Assembly (NCBI GenBank): GCA_022616055.1
Contig: JAKEFM010000272.1
Coordinates: forward strand, 1 to 46,053
Length of the DNA stretch: 46,053 nt
Source: Planctomycetota bacterium
Lineage (GTDB): Bacteria > Planctomycetota > UBA1135 > JAKEFM01
Direction: 5' to 3'
Made by a program: the position numbers and the translations under genes. Below are positions 1 to 9,046 of the stretch, one piece after another. The stretch's first letter is position 1; each line of letters begins with the position of its first letter. Under the pieces are notes generated by a model. That model was not told the DNA's origin, did not search any database, and saw only the letters and a list, made by a program, of their open reading frames with translations.

Positions 1-462
1 CTCGCGGCGGTCCTCTGCCAGAGGGGCTCGTTCGAGGAGGCCCTGCGCGTCCTCGGGGAGATCCTGCGGGCCCCGGATCCGCCCCCGGACGCCCGGGGGT
101 GGGAAGGGGTCGCGCTCCTCGGGCTCGGGAGGCCGGCGCGCGGCGCCCTCGAGGATGCGGTCGCGCGCGACCCGCGCCACGGGGCCGCGCTCCTGGCGCT
201 CGGGCGGCTCGAGCGCGGGGAGGGGCGGATCCCCGAGGCGGAGCGATGGCTTCGGCGCGCGGTCGCCTCGGCCGGGGAGCGCGCGACGGCGAGCGCACGG
301 CTCGAGCTCGCCGAGGTCCTCCTCGAGAAGGGGGGGACGGAGGCGGAGCGGGAGGAAGCGCGGGCGCAGGCGAGGCGGGAGATCGCTGTCGTCCTGCGGC
401 ACTTCCCGCGCTGGCGACGGGCGGTCGAGCTGAGGGACCGGCTCGGGCCGGATCCCCGGTGA
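1..462 (+). CDS. TPR-repeat protein, C-terminal part only
   Basis: Frame 1 is open from the first base to TGA at 460-462 and gives about 153 residues of the C-terminus of a protein whose start lies outside the window. The sequence is Ala/Leu/Arg-rich and shows helical repeats of TPR character: 'GSFEEALRVLGEIL', 'ALLALGRLERGEG' and 'AERWLRRAVASAGERA'. No catalytic domain is visible in this part. The stop overlaps the GTG start of the next gene in a GTGA junction, so the two are probably co-transcribed and translationally coupled. Since the neighbouring glycosyltransferases carry C-terminal TPRs, this may be the tail of another such protein, but that is inference. Not in the ORF list because it has no start in the window. 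Confidence 0.8.
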   Translation, partial: LAAVLCQRGSFEEALRVLGEILRAPDPPPDARGWEGVALLGLGRPARGALEDAVARDPRHGAALLALGRLERGEGRIPEAERWLRRAVASAGERATASARLELAEVLLEKGGTEAEREEARAQARREIAVVLRHFPRWRRAVELRDRLGPDPR

Positions 463-2342
463 GCCCGCCGCCGGCGGGGCCCGCGGACCGCGGACGGGCC
501 CTCGCGCTCCTCGCTCCCCTCCTCTTCGTCGTCGCGGCCTGGCCCGGGCTCCGCGGGACCTCCGCCACCTACGACGAGACCGCCTACCTCCCGGCGGGAT
601 TCACCTACCTCGCGCGGAAGGACTTCCGCCTGAGCCCGGAGCACCCCCCGCTCCTCAAGATCCTCCAGGCGCTCCCCGTCCTCCCCCTGCGACCCCGCGT
701 CTCCGCCGACGCGGAGCGGGCGTTCGAGGTCGCCGCCCGAGACATCGACGCGCAGTGGATCTTCGGGGATCGCTTCCTCTACGAGGACAACGCCCCGCAA
801 CCCCTCCTCTTCCGGGCGCGGCTCGCCTCCCTCGCGCAGGGGGCCCTCCTCGCGCTCCTCGTCTTCTCCTGGGCGCGGTCGATCTTCGGGGTCGCCGGAG
901 GGGTCTTCGCCTCCTGCCTCCTCGCGCTCGATCCGAACTTCCTCGCCCACGGCGCCCTCGCCACGACGGACGTCGGCGCGACGCTCTTCCTCGTCGGGGC
1001 CCTCTTCTTCGCCTCCCGGGCGTTGCGCGCCCTACGGCTCCGCGACGCCCTCGCGGCCGCCCTGTTCGGGGGGGCGGCCTTCGCCTCGAAGTTCTCGGCG
1101 GTCCTCCTCGTCCCGGCGGTCGCGATCCTCGGGCTCCTCGGGGTCTTCCGCCCGGAGCCCTGGCCGGTCGGGTCCGGGGGCCGGGAGGCGCGGACCCTCC
1201 GCGCGCGCGCCGCGCTCGTCCTCGGGCTCCTCGTCTCCTGGGGCCTCGCCTGCTGGGTCCTCCTCTGGGCCTGCTACGGATTCCGGTACCGCGCCCTCTC
1301 CGGCGACGGCCCCCCTCTCGCGATCGCCGAGCGGGCCCGGGAGATCCGACAGTTGCGGCTCTACGGGGAGGTCCTCGACGGCCGGGTCCGCTTCCCCGAC
1401 TTCGCGTCCTTCCAGCGGGCGGTCGAGGCGACCCCGCCGCCGTCCTCCGAGCGGTTCATCAACGCCTGCGCGCGCGGGCGCCTCCTCCCCGAGGCGTACC
1501 TCTACGGTCTCGCCTTCGCGACGATGAAGGCCCAGGCGCGCAGCTCCTACCTCCTCGGGGAGATGTCGGTGCTCGGATCCCAGTGGTACTTCCCCGTCGC
1601 CTTCGCGGTGAAGACGCCGCTCGCGACGCTCGGGATCCTCGCCCTCGCGCTCGGAGCGCTCCTCGGGACGAAGGGAGGACGGGCCACGCTCGCCCGGGAA
1701 GGACCCTCCCTCCTCGTCCCGGCGGGCGTCTTCGCCCTCGCCGCCGTCCTCTCCTCCCTCAACATCGGGCACCGCCACATCCTCCCCGTCTACCCCTTCC
1801 TCTACGTCCTGGCGGGAGGCGTGCCCGGGTGGATCGGGGAGCGGTTCGGCCCCCGGATCGGCCGCGCGGGGAGCGCGGGTCTGCTCGGCCTGCTCGCCCT
1901 GGAGACGGGCTCCGTCCGGCCGCACTTCCTCTCGTTCTTCCACCGTCTCGCGGGCGGGGCGGAAGGGGGGCTCGGGATCCTCTCCGACTCGAACCTCGAC
2001 TGGGGGCAGGGGCTCCCGGCTCTCCGCCGCTGGATGGAGGAGAACGGCGTCGCGCGGGTGAACCTCTGCTACTTCGGGACCGCCGACCCGAAGGCCTACG
2101 GGATCGACTACGTTCCGATGCTCGGCACCCACTACCTCGAGGTGAAGGGCGCGGGGACGGCGGGAGACGTCCCGCGCGCTCCGGAGCTGCCGGGCTGGGT
2201 CGCGATCAGCGCGACGCACCTCCAGGGGGTCTATCTCCCGCCGGCGGTCCGGGAGCGCTACGCGTACCTGAGGAGGAGGCGCCCCGACGCCGTCCTCGCG
2301 GGCTCGATCCGCGTCTACCGGGTCGTCCGCGAGGGGGAGTAG
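459..2342 (+). CDS. GT39/PMT-family (ArnT-like) membrane glycosyltransferase
   Basis: Integral membrane GT-C glycosyltransferase, 627 aa, expected to transfer a sugar from a polyprenyl-phosphate donor to an acceptor on the outer face of the membrane. The first hydrophobic segment (about residues 14-29) is followed by 'TYDETAYLPAG' with D39-E40, the acidic pair typical of the first loop of PMT-like enzymes. Many further Leu/Ala-rich membrane segments follow. Near the C-terminus 'SDSNLDWGQGLP' (509-520) is a motif I recognise from bacterial GT39-like proteins. Start chosen at GTG 459, in a 4-nt overlap with the upstream TGA. A longer open frame from 99 would add an Arg/Gly-rich, low-complexity N-terminus that overlaps the upstream gene, so it was discarded. 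The substrate, protein or lipid, cannot be read from the sequence. Confidence 0.85.
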   Translation: MSPPPAGPADRGRALALLAPLLFVVAAWPGLRGTSATYDETAYLPAGFTYLARKDFRLSPEHPPLLKILQALPVLPLRPRVSADAERAFEVAARDIDAQWIFGDRFLYEDNAPQPLLFRARLASLAQGALLALLVFSWARSIFGVAGGVFASCLLALDPNFLAHGALATTDVGATLFLVGALFFASRALRALRLRDALAAALFGGAAFASKFSAVLLVPAVAILGLLGVFRPEPWPVGSGGREARTLRARAALVLGLLVSWGLACWVLLWACYGFRYRALSGDGPPLAIAERAREIRQLRLYGEVLDGRVRFPDFASFQRAVEATPPPSSERFINACARGRLLPEAYLYGLAFATMKAQARSSYLLGEMSVLGSQWYFPVAFAVKTPLATLGILALALGALLGTKGGRATLAREGPSLLVPAGVFALAAVLSSLNIGHRHILPVYPFLYVLAGGVPGWIGERFGPRIGRAGSAGLLGLLALETGSVRPHFLSFFHRLAGGAEGGLGILSDSNLDWGQGLPALRRWMEENGVARVNLCYFGTADPKAYGIDYVPMLGTHYLEVKGAGTAGDVPRAPELPGWVAISATHLQGVYLPPAVRERYAYLRRRRPDAVLAGSIRVYRVVREGE

Positions 2343-2348
2343 GGAGGG

Positions 2349-4562
2349 TCAGGGGCAGCGCGCCCGGATCTCCTCGAGGAGGGATCGGGCCCTCGGGTCG
2401 TCCGGAACGGGGGAGACCCGGTCGGCGAGGGCCCGGGCGCCGGCGCATTCGCCTCGCCCCGCGAGGAGCCTCGCCTGCCCCAGGAGGAGGAGGGGGTCCC
2501 CGGGGAACCGGAGGAGGGCGCTCCGGATCGCCTCCATCGCCTCGTCTCCCGCCCCTGCGGCCTCGAGGGCCGCTGCGAAGACCTGGTGGTCGCCGGCGTC
2601 CGCCTCGGCGCGGGCGAGGACCGGACGCAGCGCCTCGACGGCTTCCGAGGGTCGCCCGGTGGCCGCGAGGAGGTGGCCCAGGTTCGCGCGCGCCGCGAAG
2701 GCGGAGGGGTCCTCGAGGACCGCGCGACGGAACGCGCCCTCCGCCTCGCCCGGGCGTCCCGCCCGCAGGAAGGCGACGCCGAGGTTCGCGCGCTCGGCCG
2801 GGGCGAGGGGGCGGAGGGCGTCGGCGGCGAGGAACTCCCCGATCGCGGCGGCCGCCTCTCCCCGGTCGAGGAGATGGCGCCCCCGCGCGATCCGGACGTG
2901 GATCTCCGCCTCGACGACGGTCCGGTCCCCCCGGTCGTGGCCGAGCGACTCGAACCGGTAGCCGGCCCAGAGCCGTCCGTCCCGCGCCCGCGCCTCCTGC
3001 TCCTCCGCCGTCCCCGCGCGGACGACGCGATGGAGGAGGCCCACGCGGACGATGGAGACGCCCGGGACCGCGGGCGGGCGTTCCCGGGAGAGGTAGATCG
3101 GCCGGCGCCCGAGGAGCCGGCGGACGAGGAGATCCTCCTCGAAGTCGCGCCGGGCTCCACCGACCTTCCCCTTCCTCTGCGCCGCCTCCTCCTCGGTGAA
3201 GGGCTCGAGGAGGTCGCGGTCGATCCGTCCGGTCCTCACGGCGAGCCGCACGTCGCGACGGACCCCCTCGACGATCTGGAGGTACTCGCACGGGAAGGCG
3301 AGGCCCCCGCCGTAGCCGACGAGGACGCCGTCGGGTTCGACCGTCTCGAGGATCGCGCGGCCGTACTCGCCCGCGAAGGTGGAGCCGCTCCGGTCGTTCG
3401 GAGCCCGGTTCGAGGCGAAGGCGAGGGCCGGCAGGCCGAGGGCGAGCATGGGGCGAATCGCCGGCCACGTCGGGCGGCGGATGGACTCGAGCCCCACGCC
3501 CGCGAGGATCGCGAGGACGCCGAAGGCCGGCAGGGAGAAGGTCCCGTAGTCGGGAGGGTAGAAGCGCGCGTCGCGGCCCGCCGAGTAGATCGCGATCCCC
3601 ACCGTCGAGGCGAGCGCGGTCGCGAGGAGGAGACCTCCGGAGCGAGGATCCCGCCGCGATAGATCGAACGCCCCCCGCGAGGCGAGGAGGAGCACGGCGA
3701 GCCCCCCGGCGAGGAGGGGGAGGCTCGGGGCCGAGAACTCCCGGAGGACCGTCGCGCCGAGCGCGCCGAGCCGGGGAACGAGCCCGACCGTGGGCCACGC
3801 GATCCCCTCGGTCGCCGGAGGCTGGTACTGGCTCAGGAGGACGTGATCGAGGAAGGCCGGGAGGGTCCGCGGGTCCCCCCAGTTCTTCTCCGGGCCCGCC
3901 GACGCGCGGAGGGGAAGGTAGAGGAGGACGGAGAGGCCGCAGGCGAGGCCCGCCGACGCCGCGAGGGCGCGGCGCCATCCGCGCAGGGCGCGCGTTCGGA
4001 GCGTCGCCAGGCCGGCGATCGGAACGAGCCCGCGCATCAGGGGGTGGTGGGCGAGGGAGAGGCCCGCGGCGAGCCCGAGGACCGCCGCCGAGCGGACGGA
4101 GGGGGCGGTCGCGGCCCGGTGCGTCGCGAGGAGGAGGAGGATCGAGAGGAGGGCGTGGAGGGAGTAGACCTCGGCGACGACGCTCCCTCCCCAGAGGGAC
4201 CGGGAGAAGGCGAAGAGGAGGCCGGCGCTGAGGGAGGCGAGCGCCCCGCACCCGAGCCGGCGCGCGAGCGGGACGCAGGAGGCGGCCGCCGCCGCGCCGA
4301 GGAGGGCCGAGGTCGCGTTGACCGCGCGGGCGAAGGGCTCCACCTGGAGGAGCCGGGAGAGGCCACCCGCGAGGAGGCACCAGAGGGGATAGCCCGGGGG
4401 ATGCGGGATCCCGAAGACGCGCGCGGCGGCGAGGAAGTCCCCGCTGTCCTCTCCCGTGAGCCCGGGAGCGAGCCCGGGGAGATAGGCGGCGAGCGCCGCG
4501 GCGAAGACGACGGCGGAGAGGAGGCCGGTCCGGGAGGAGGGCTCGCCCGTCGCGGGGCTCAA
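2349..4562 (-). CDS. DUF2723 (TMEM260-like) membrane protein with C-terminal TPRs
   Basis: 737-aa polytopic membrane protein, paralogue of the gene just upstream. After the first membrane segment comes the DUF2723 signature: 'EDSGDF' (38-43) and 'GIPHPPGYPLW' (51-61). The usual DSGEL has Asp in place of Glu here. A long hydrophobic domain follows, then a soluble C-terminal region with TPR units such as 'ERANLGVAFLRAGRPGEAEGAF'. DUF2723 proteins are GT-C-fold; the human relative TMEM260 is an O-mannosyltransferase, so glycosyl transfer is the likely role, but the acceptor is unknown. The start is TTG at 4562-4560, overlapping the TGA of the upstream gene (TTGA). No better ATG or GTG precedes the first membrane helix. 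It is the third gene of a minus-strand operon. The larger 1404-codon open frame extends into the upstream gene and is an artefact of GC bias. Confidence 0.85.
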   Translation of the reverse strand: MSPATGEPSSRTGLLSAVVFAAALAAYLPGLAPGLTGEDSGDFLAAARVFGIPHPPGYPLWCLLAGGLSRLLQVEPFARAVNATSALLGAAAAASCVPLARRLGCGALASLSAGLLFAFSRSLWGGSVVAEVYSLHALLSILLLLATHRAATAPSVRSAAVLGLAAGLSLAHHPLMRGLVPIAGLATLRTRALRGWRRALAASAGLACGLSVLLYLPLRASAGPEKNWGDPRTLPAFLDHVLLSQYQPPATEGIAWPTVGLVPRLGALGATVLREFSAPSLPLLAGGLAVLLLASRGAFDLSRRDPRSGGLLLATALASTVGIAIYSAGRDARFYPPDYGTFSLPAFGVLAILAGVGLESIRRPTWPAIRPMLALGLPALAFASNRAPNDRSGSTFAGEYGRAILETVEPDGVLVGYGGGLAFPCEYLQIVEGVRRDVRLAVRTGRIDRDLLEPFTEEEAAQRKGKVGGARRDFEEDLLVRRLLGRRPIYLSRERPPAVPGVSIVRVGLLHRVVRAGTAEEQEARARDGRLWAGYRFESLGHDRGDRTVVEAEIHVRIARGRHLLDRGEAAAAIGEFLAADALRPLAPAERANLGVAFLRAGRPGEAEGAFRRAVLEDPSAFAARANLGHLLAATGRPSEAVEALRPVLARAEADAGDHQVFAAALEAAGAGDEAMEAIRSALLRFPGDPLLLLGQARLLAGRGECAGARALADRVSPVPDDPRARSLLEEIRARCP

Positions 4563-6748
4563 CGGGGCAGCGTCCGCGCGCGCTGGACCAGGCGGCGGAT
4601 CTCCGGGTCGGCCGGCGCCATCCCGGAGGCGCGCTCGGCGTAGAGGAGGGCGGCGGAAAAATCCCGTCCCTCCTCGATCTCGAACAGGGCGGACTCGACG
4701 AAGGACCGGGGGTCGCCGGGGAACAGCTCGCGCGCCGAGGCGAGGGCCCGGCGCGCCGTGTCCCGGTCCTTCGCCTGCCTCGCCGCCTGCGCGAGGAAGA
4801 GGTAGGGATCGATCTCGGGAGCGGGCCGCGTCAGGAAGGGGGCGAGGACGCGCACCGCCCGCTCGGGCTCTCCGGTCGCGAGAAGGACGCCGCCGAGGGA
4901 GGTGCGCGCGATCCCGTCCCCCGGCCGCAGGGCGAGGGCGCGCTCGAGGAAGGGCTTCCCCTCCCCGGGCCGGCCGAGGTCCGCGAGCCCCGTCCCGACG
5001 TTCGAGAGGATCGCGGCGTCGGAGGGGTGGAGGTGGGCGAGCTCGCGCCACTCCCGCACGGCGCCCTGGACGTCGCCGGCCGCGATGCGATCCTCGGCGG
5101 CCCGGCCGCGGACGAGCGCCTCGATCTCCCGCACCTCCGGCCTCCCGCGCTCGGATCCGAGCGTCCGCCAGCGGTAGGCCTTCCAGACCTCCCCGTTCCT
5201 CGCCCTCGCCGCCGCCGCCTCGCCGGTCGCCTTCCGGACGATCCGGAAGAGGAGCCCGACGGGCACCGACTCGAGGCCGGTCTCCTCCGGGAAGCGCTCG
5301 AAGTAGTTCGTGTAGACCGGACGAAGGTGGGCGACGGCCCGTGCAAGCCTCTGCGTCTCCGACTCCTCCCCTTCCCCGGAGGCGCCGTGGCGCCGCAGGA
5401 GCGCGCGGTCGACCCGGCCCTCCCGGGTCGCGATCTCGACGTCCGGCCGGACGCCGAGGACGACCTGCTGGTAGAGGCAGGGGATGAGGACCTGGTCTCC
5501 CCAGGCGAGGAGGATCCCGCCGGGCTCGACGGTCTCGAGGACGTTGCGGCCGAGGTCGGCGGGGAGGCGATCCTCGCTCCTGTCGTTCGTCTCGCGGTGC
5601 GCGCCGAAGGCCCATCCGCCGAGGGAGAGGGCGGCCGCGCTCACCGCCAGACCCGCACCGGGCAGGGCGAGGCGCCTCCAGGCCGTCCCGATTCCCTCGA
5701 GCCCCGCGCCCGCCAGGACGCCGAGGACGACGAACGCCGGCAGCGAGTAGGTCGAGTAGGAGGGGGGGTAGAGCCGCGAGTCCCGTGTTGCGCAGAAGGC
5801 GGCGATGCCGACCGTCGCGGCGATCGCGTGGGCCGCGAGGGCGAGGGCGCCGACCCTCCGCCGGCGGGCCGCGACGAAGGCCCCCGCGCACGCGAGGAGC
5901 AGCGCGGGGAAGGGGAACTCCCCGAGGAGCGTCCGCCCGAGCGCGCCGAGTCGATCCCCGAAACCGAGGAGGATCGGCTCGCGGACCATCGCGTTCTCCT
6001 CGGGGAGCCGGTAGACGGCCATTCCGAGGAGCCGTCCGAGCCCTCGCAGGTCGACCGGATTCTCGAAGTTGAGGGGAGGGTTCGTCGCGGCGCGGATCGG
6101 GAGGTAGAGGAGGACGAGGAGGCCGGCGAGGAGGCCCCCCGCCGCGAGCGCGAGGCGGATCCCCCGGCCGCGGCCCCGCCGGTTCTCCCAGAGGAAGTGG
6201 ACGGCGGCGATCGGGACGAGGCCCCGCATGATCGGGTGCATCGTGAGGGAGAGGCCGGCGAGGAGCCCGAACCCGGCCGCGCCGCCGCGCGACGGGGGAG
6301 CGAGACACGCGAGGAGGAGGCCCGCGAAGAGGAGGGCGTTGAGCGGGTAGATCTCGGCCGCGGCGCTCTGCTCCCAGAGCGACTTCCCGAATCCGGTCAG
6401 GATCCCGGCCCCGAACGCGGCGGGGGCCCCGCAGCCGAGGGCGCGGGCCGCCGCCGCCGCGACGCCGGCGGTCAGGGCCCCCGCGGCGGCGGAGGAGAGG
6501 TTCGCTCCGAAGGTGAAGGAGACGCCGGGGAGGAGGCGGGCGAACCCGTGGGCGAAGAGGCACCAGAGGGGATAGCCGGGGGGATGGGGGATCCCGAGGC
6601 AGCGGGCCGCCGCGATCAGCTCCCCCGAATCCCCGACGGGGATCTCGCGAGCGACCGTCGGCAGGTAGCCGAGGAAGACGACGAGGCTCGTCCCCGCGAC
6701 GAGGAGGCGGGTGGGGGAGGGGAAGGCGCGCGTGGCGGACGGCTCCAT
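4559..6748 (-). CDS. DUF2723 (TMEM260-like) membrane protein with C-terminal TPRs
   Basis: 729-aa polytopic membrane protein starting at ATG. The DUF2723 signature lies after the first membrane helix: 'GDSGEL' (39-44), then 'GIPHPPGYPLW' (52-62), with D40 and E43 as candidate catalytic acids of the GT-C fold. Further membrane segments fill the N-terminal two thirds. The last 180 or so residues are helical repeats of TPR type, for example 'LSNVGTGLADLGRPGEGKPF'. By analogy with human TMEM260 it probably glycosylates proteins outside the membrane, with the TPRs binding a partner or substrate; the acceptor is not known. It lies 25 nt downstream of the TMTC-like gene and overlaps the following DUF2723 paralogue by 4 nt. 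The two paralogues are alike in signature and layout, which suggests a tandem duplication followed by divergence. Confidence 0.87.
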   Translation of the reverse strand: MEPSATRAFPSPTRLLVAGTSLVVFLGYLPTVAREIPVGDSGELIAAARCLGIPHPPGYPLWCLFAHGFARLLPGVSFTFGANLSSAAAGALTAGVAAAAARALGCGAPAAFGAGILTGFGKSLWEQSAAAEIYPLNALLFAGLLLACLAPPSRGGAAGFGLLAGLSLTMHPIMRGLVPIAAVHFLWENRRGRGRGIRLALAAGGLLAGLLVLLYLPIRAATNPPLNFENPVDLRGLGRLLGMAVYRLPEENAMVREPILLGFGDRLGALGRTLLGEFPFPALLLACAGAFVAARRRRVGALALAAHAIAATVGIAAFCATRDSRLYPPSYSTYSLPAFVVLGVLAGAGLEGIGTAWRRLALPGAGLAVSAAALSLGGWAFGAHRETNDRSEDRLPADLGRNVLETVEPGGILLAWGDQVLIPCLYQQVVLGVRPDVEIATREGRVDRALLRRHGASGEGEESETQRLARAVAHLRPVYTNYFERFPEETGLESVPVGLLFRIVRKATGEAAAARARNGEVWKAYRWRTLGSERGRPEVREIEALVRGRAAEDRIAAGDVQGAVREWRELAHLHPSDAAILSNVGTGLADLGRPGEGKPFLERALALRPGDGIARTSLGGVLLATGEPERAVRVLAPFLTRPAPEIDPYLFLAQAARQAKDRDTARRALASARELFPGDPRSFVESALFEIEEGRDFSAALLYAERASGMAPADPEIRRLVQRARTLPR

Positions 6749-6773
6749 CGTCCAGAAGGTACCGGACCCCCTC

Positions 6774-8915
6774 TCAGGGCCTGCGGGGGGGAATCGGCGG
6801 GCCTCCCCGGCCGCCCCGGGCCTCCCGCAGGACCTCTCGCACGTGCTCGCGGTGCACCTCGGGGAGCCGTGGGTCCGCCGCCGCCTCCTCGAGCGCCTCG
6901 ATCGCCCCCGCGAGCGGGGCGCCGGCCGACTGGGCCTCCTCGAAGCGCGAGAGCGCCAGTCCCGCTCGCGCGGCGGCGCCGATCGAGGGATTCGACGCGA
7001 GGTCGAGGGAGCGGCGGAAGGCCGCGGCGGCCTCGCCGAACCGGGCGAGCGTGAGGAGGGCCTGCCCCTCCGAGAAGAGGAGCTGCGCTCGGGCGTCCCA
7101 CCCTTCCCCCGGAGGCGGGGGACTCCGGAGCAGCGCGATCGCCTCCTCGTGGCGCTCCTCGAGGGCGAGGCGCTGGGCGAGGAAGATGCGCGCCCCCCCG
7201 CGCCGTCGCGCGGCCTCCCGAAGCTCCGCCTCGGCGCCGGGCAGGCGGGCGAGGTCGAGGGCCGCGGCGAGCTCGATCCGCGCGTCGGGGGAGTCGGGGA
7301 ACTCGGCGAGGATCGCCCGCCAGCACTCGACCGCCTCGGCTCCCCGGCCCATCCTTCGCGCCAGCGCGTCGGTGAGCGTCGAGGCCGCCTCGCTCCAGGA
7401 GGCCGAATAGCGGGGGAAGGAGGCGAGCCCCTCCCGCAGGCCCTCCTGCAGCATGCGCACGCCCCGCTCCTCCACGCCGAGCTCGAGGAGGTAGCGCCCG
7501 AGCCGGATCCGGGCCTGGTAGAAGGCGGGATAGATCTCGAGGGCGCGCTCGAGGGGCGCCACGGCGGCGGGCCGGTCCCCCGCCTTCCACCTCTCCGCGG
7601 CGAGGTTGTAGAGGAGGCGCACGCTGCGCGGGGAATCGCGCCGCGCCGTCACCTCCGTCAGCCGCGCCGCGGACCGCCACTCCCACGCCCTCGCGGCGGT
7701 CCTCGCCGCGAGGCCCGCGAGGAGGACCCCCGCGACGCAGCCCCAAGCCCGCCCGAGCGAGCCCGGGGGGAGGAGGCCGAGGAGGGCGATCGCGAGGTAG
7801 AGGGACGGGACGAGGAGATGGCGCTCGGCGAAGATCGTCCCGGCGGGGAAGAGGAGGTTCGAGGTGGGGGCGAAGGAGGCGAGGCTCGCCAGTAGGAAGA
7901 GGGAGGAGGAGGGACGAGGGCGCCGCAGAAGGAACGCCGCCGCGACGAGGCCGAGGAGGAGGGCGACGCACGCGAGCGCCCCGGGGTCGAGCGGCCCGGC
8001 GGAGAGACGGAACGTCTCGAGGGAGTAGTCGGCGGAGAGCCTCCGGGGGAAGACGAGGAGGCCGAGCCCGTGGGCGAGGATCCTCGCGGCGGTCGGGAGG
8101 CGGACCTCGGGGGGCTCGAAGATCAGGGGGTTCTCGATCCGGTTCGTCGGCAGGTACCGGGGCCAGAAGAACCCGAGCGCGGCCGTACGGAGGGCGAGGT
8201 CGAGGAGGAGCGCGGCGAGGAGGGGGAGGAGGACGAGGAAGCGTCCCCTGCGCCGCGGGTCTCCGCGGGGCGTCAGGAACGCCGCGAGGCCGACGACGAG
8301 GAGGGTCGAGGCGGCCGACTCCTTCGCGAGGAGGGAGGCGAGGAAGAGGAGGCCGTCGACCGCGAGGGCTCCCCGCGGCGGCGCGCCGCTGCGTCCGAGG
8401 ACCCGCGCGAGGAGCGCGAGGGAGAGGAGGGCCGCTCCCATCTCCCCGACGTTGGCGACGTCGCCGACCGCCTCGGAATGGACGGGATGGACGGCGAAGA
8501 TCGCGGCCGCCAGGGCCGCGCGCGCGGGCGGGAGCGCCCGCGCGGCGAGGCGCCAGGCGGCGAGGACGAGCGCGCCGTGGAGGAGGAGTCCGAGGAGGCG
8601 ATACGGCCAGGCCCGATCTCCCGCCACCGAGAAGACGATCCCGAGCGCGCCCGTCGTGAGAGGGCGGTAGAGGCCGGAGGGCGGGGCGATCCCGTCCCAG
8701 TAGTCCTCCCGGAACAGGCGGAGGAAGCGGTCCGGTCCCCGCGTCGCCGTCCGGAGGGTCTCGTGCCCCTCGACGAGCGCCCTCCCGTCCGCGACCAGCT
8801 CGGCGCCGAGGAGGGGGAGGTAGGGGAGCGTTCCCGCGAGGAAGAGGAGGGAGGGGAGCGCCCACCGGGCGGTCCGCCGCCTCGCGGGGACCGGCGTCGG
8901 GAGGGGAGCCGGCAA
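6774..8915 (-). CDS. TMTC-like membrane glycosyltransferase with C-terminal TPRs
   Basis: 713-aa membrane protein whose layout matches the TMTC family (animal O-mannosyltransferases of cadherins): a polytopic N-terminal half, then TPRs. Hallmarks visible: 'YRPLTTGAL' (83-91), 'AVHPVHSEAVGDV' (141-153) with the HPxHSE motif, a DUF1736-like loop ending 'LSADYSLETF', and 'AERHLLVPSLYL' in the place of the usual ERxLYLPS. The GRAE that normally follows HPxHSEAV is 'NVGE' here. The C-terminal 280 residues are TPR-like. The start is TTG at 8915-8913, the first possible start in this frame; no clear ribosome binding site precedes it, so the start is moderately certain. First gene of a three-gene minus-strand operon with two DUF2723 genes. 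The glycosyltransferase role is inferred from the family. Confidence 0.8.
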   Translation of the reverse strand: MPAPLPTPVPARRRTARWALPSLLFLAGTLPYLPLLGAELVADGRALVEGHETLRTATRGPDRFLRLFREDYWDGIAPPSGLYRPLTTGALGIVFSVAGDRAWPYRLLGLLLHGALVLAAWRLAARALPPARAALAAAIFAVHPVHSEAVGDVANVGEMGAALLSLALLARVLGRSGAPPRGALAVDGLLFLASLLAKESAASTLLVVGLAAFLTPRGDPRRRGRFLVLLPLLAALLLDLALRTAALGFFWPRYLPTNRIENPLIFEPPEVRLPTAARILAHGLGLLVFPRRLSADYSLETFRLSAGPLDPGALACVALLLGLVAAAFLLRRPRPSSSLFLLASLASFAPTSNLLFPAGTIFAERHLLVPSLYLAIALLGLLPPGSLGRAWGCVAGVLLAGLAARTAARAWEWRSAARLTEVTARRDSPRSVRLLYNLAAERWKAGDRPAAVAPLERALEIYPAFYQARIRLGRYLLELGVEERGVRMLQEGLREGLASFPRYSASWSEAASTLTDALARRMGRGAEAVECWRAILAEFPDSPDARIELAAALDLARLPGAEAELREAARRRGGARIFLAQRLALEERHEEAIALLRSPPPPGEGWDARAQLLFSEGQALLTLARFGEAAAAFRRSLDLASNPSIGAAARAGLALSRFEEAQSAGAPLAGAIEALEEAAADPRLPEVHREHVREVLREARGGRGGPPIPPRRP

Positions 8916-8961
8916 GTCAGGAGGCGCCGGTCGCCGCGGTTAAGAGGTCTCCTCGTCCCAC

Positions 8962-8990
8962 CTGACTCGCCCTGGCGGTTCCAGTATAAG
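8962..8990 (+). promoter_or_regulatory. Sigma-70-like promoter for the TMTC-like gene at 9047
   Basis: -35 box CTGACT (8962-8967, four of six consensus bases), a 17-nt spacer, and -10 box TATAAG (8985-8990). It stands out in a region that is otherwise extremely GC-rich. Transcription would begin near 8997. The complementary strand reads TATACT at 8988-8983, so the same A/T island could serve as the -10 of the divergent gene starting at 8915, although I see no good -35 box for that direction. Confidence 0.55.
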
Positions 8991-9046
8991 AAACCCCTCC
9001 CCGGGGCGCGTCGCGGGCGTACGCGCTCCCGCGTCCGGGTCCCTCG

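Noticed and set aside
99-458. Longer start for the GT39 gene
   Set aside because: The extra 120 residues are Arg/Gly/Ala low complexity and overlap the upstream TPR frame. GTG 459 makes a 4-nt overlap and leads straight into the first membrane helix.
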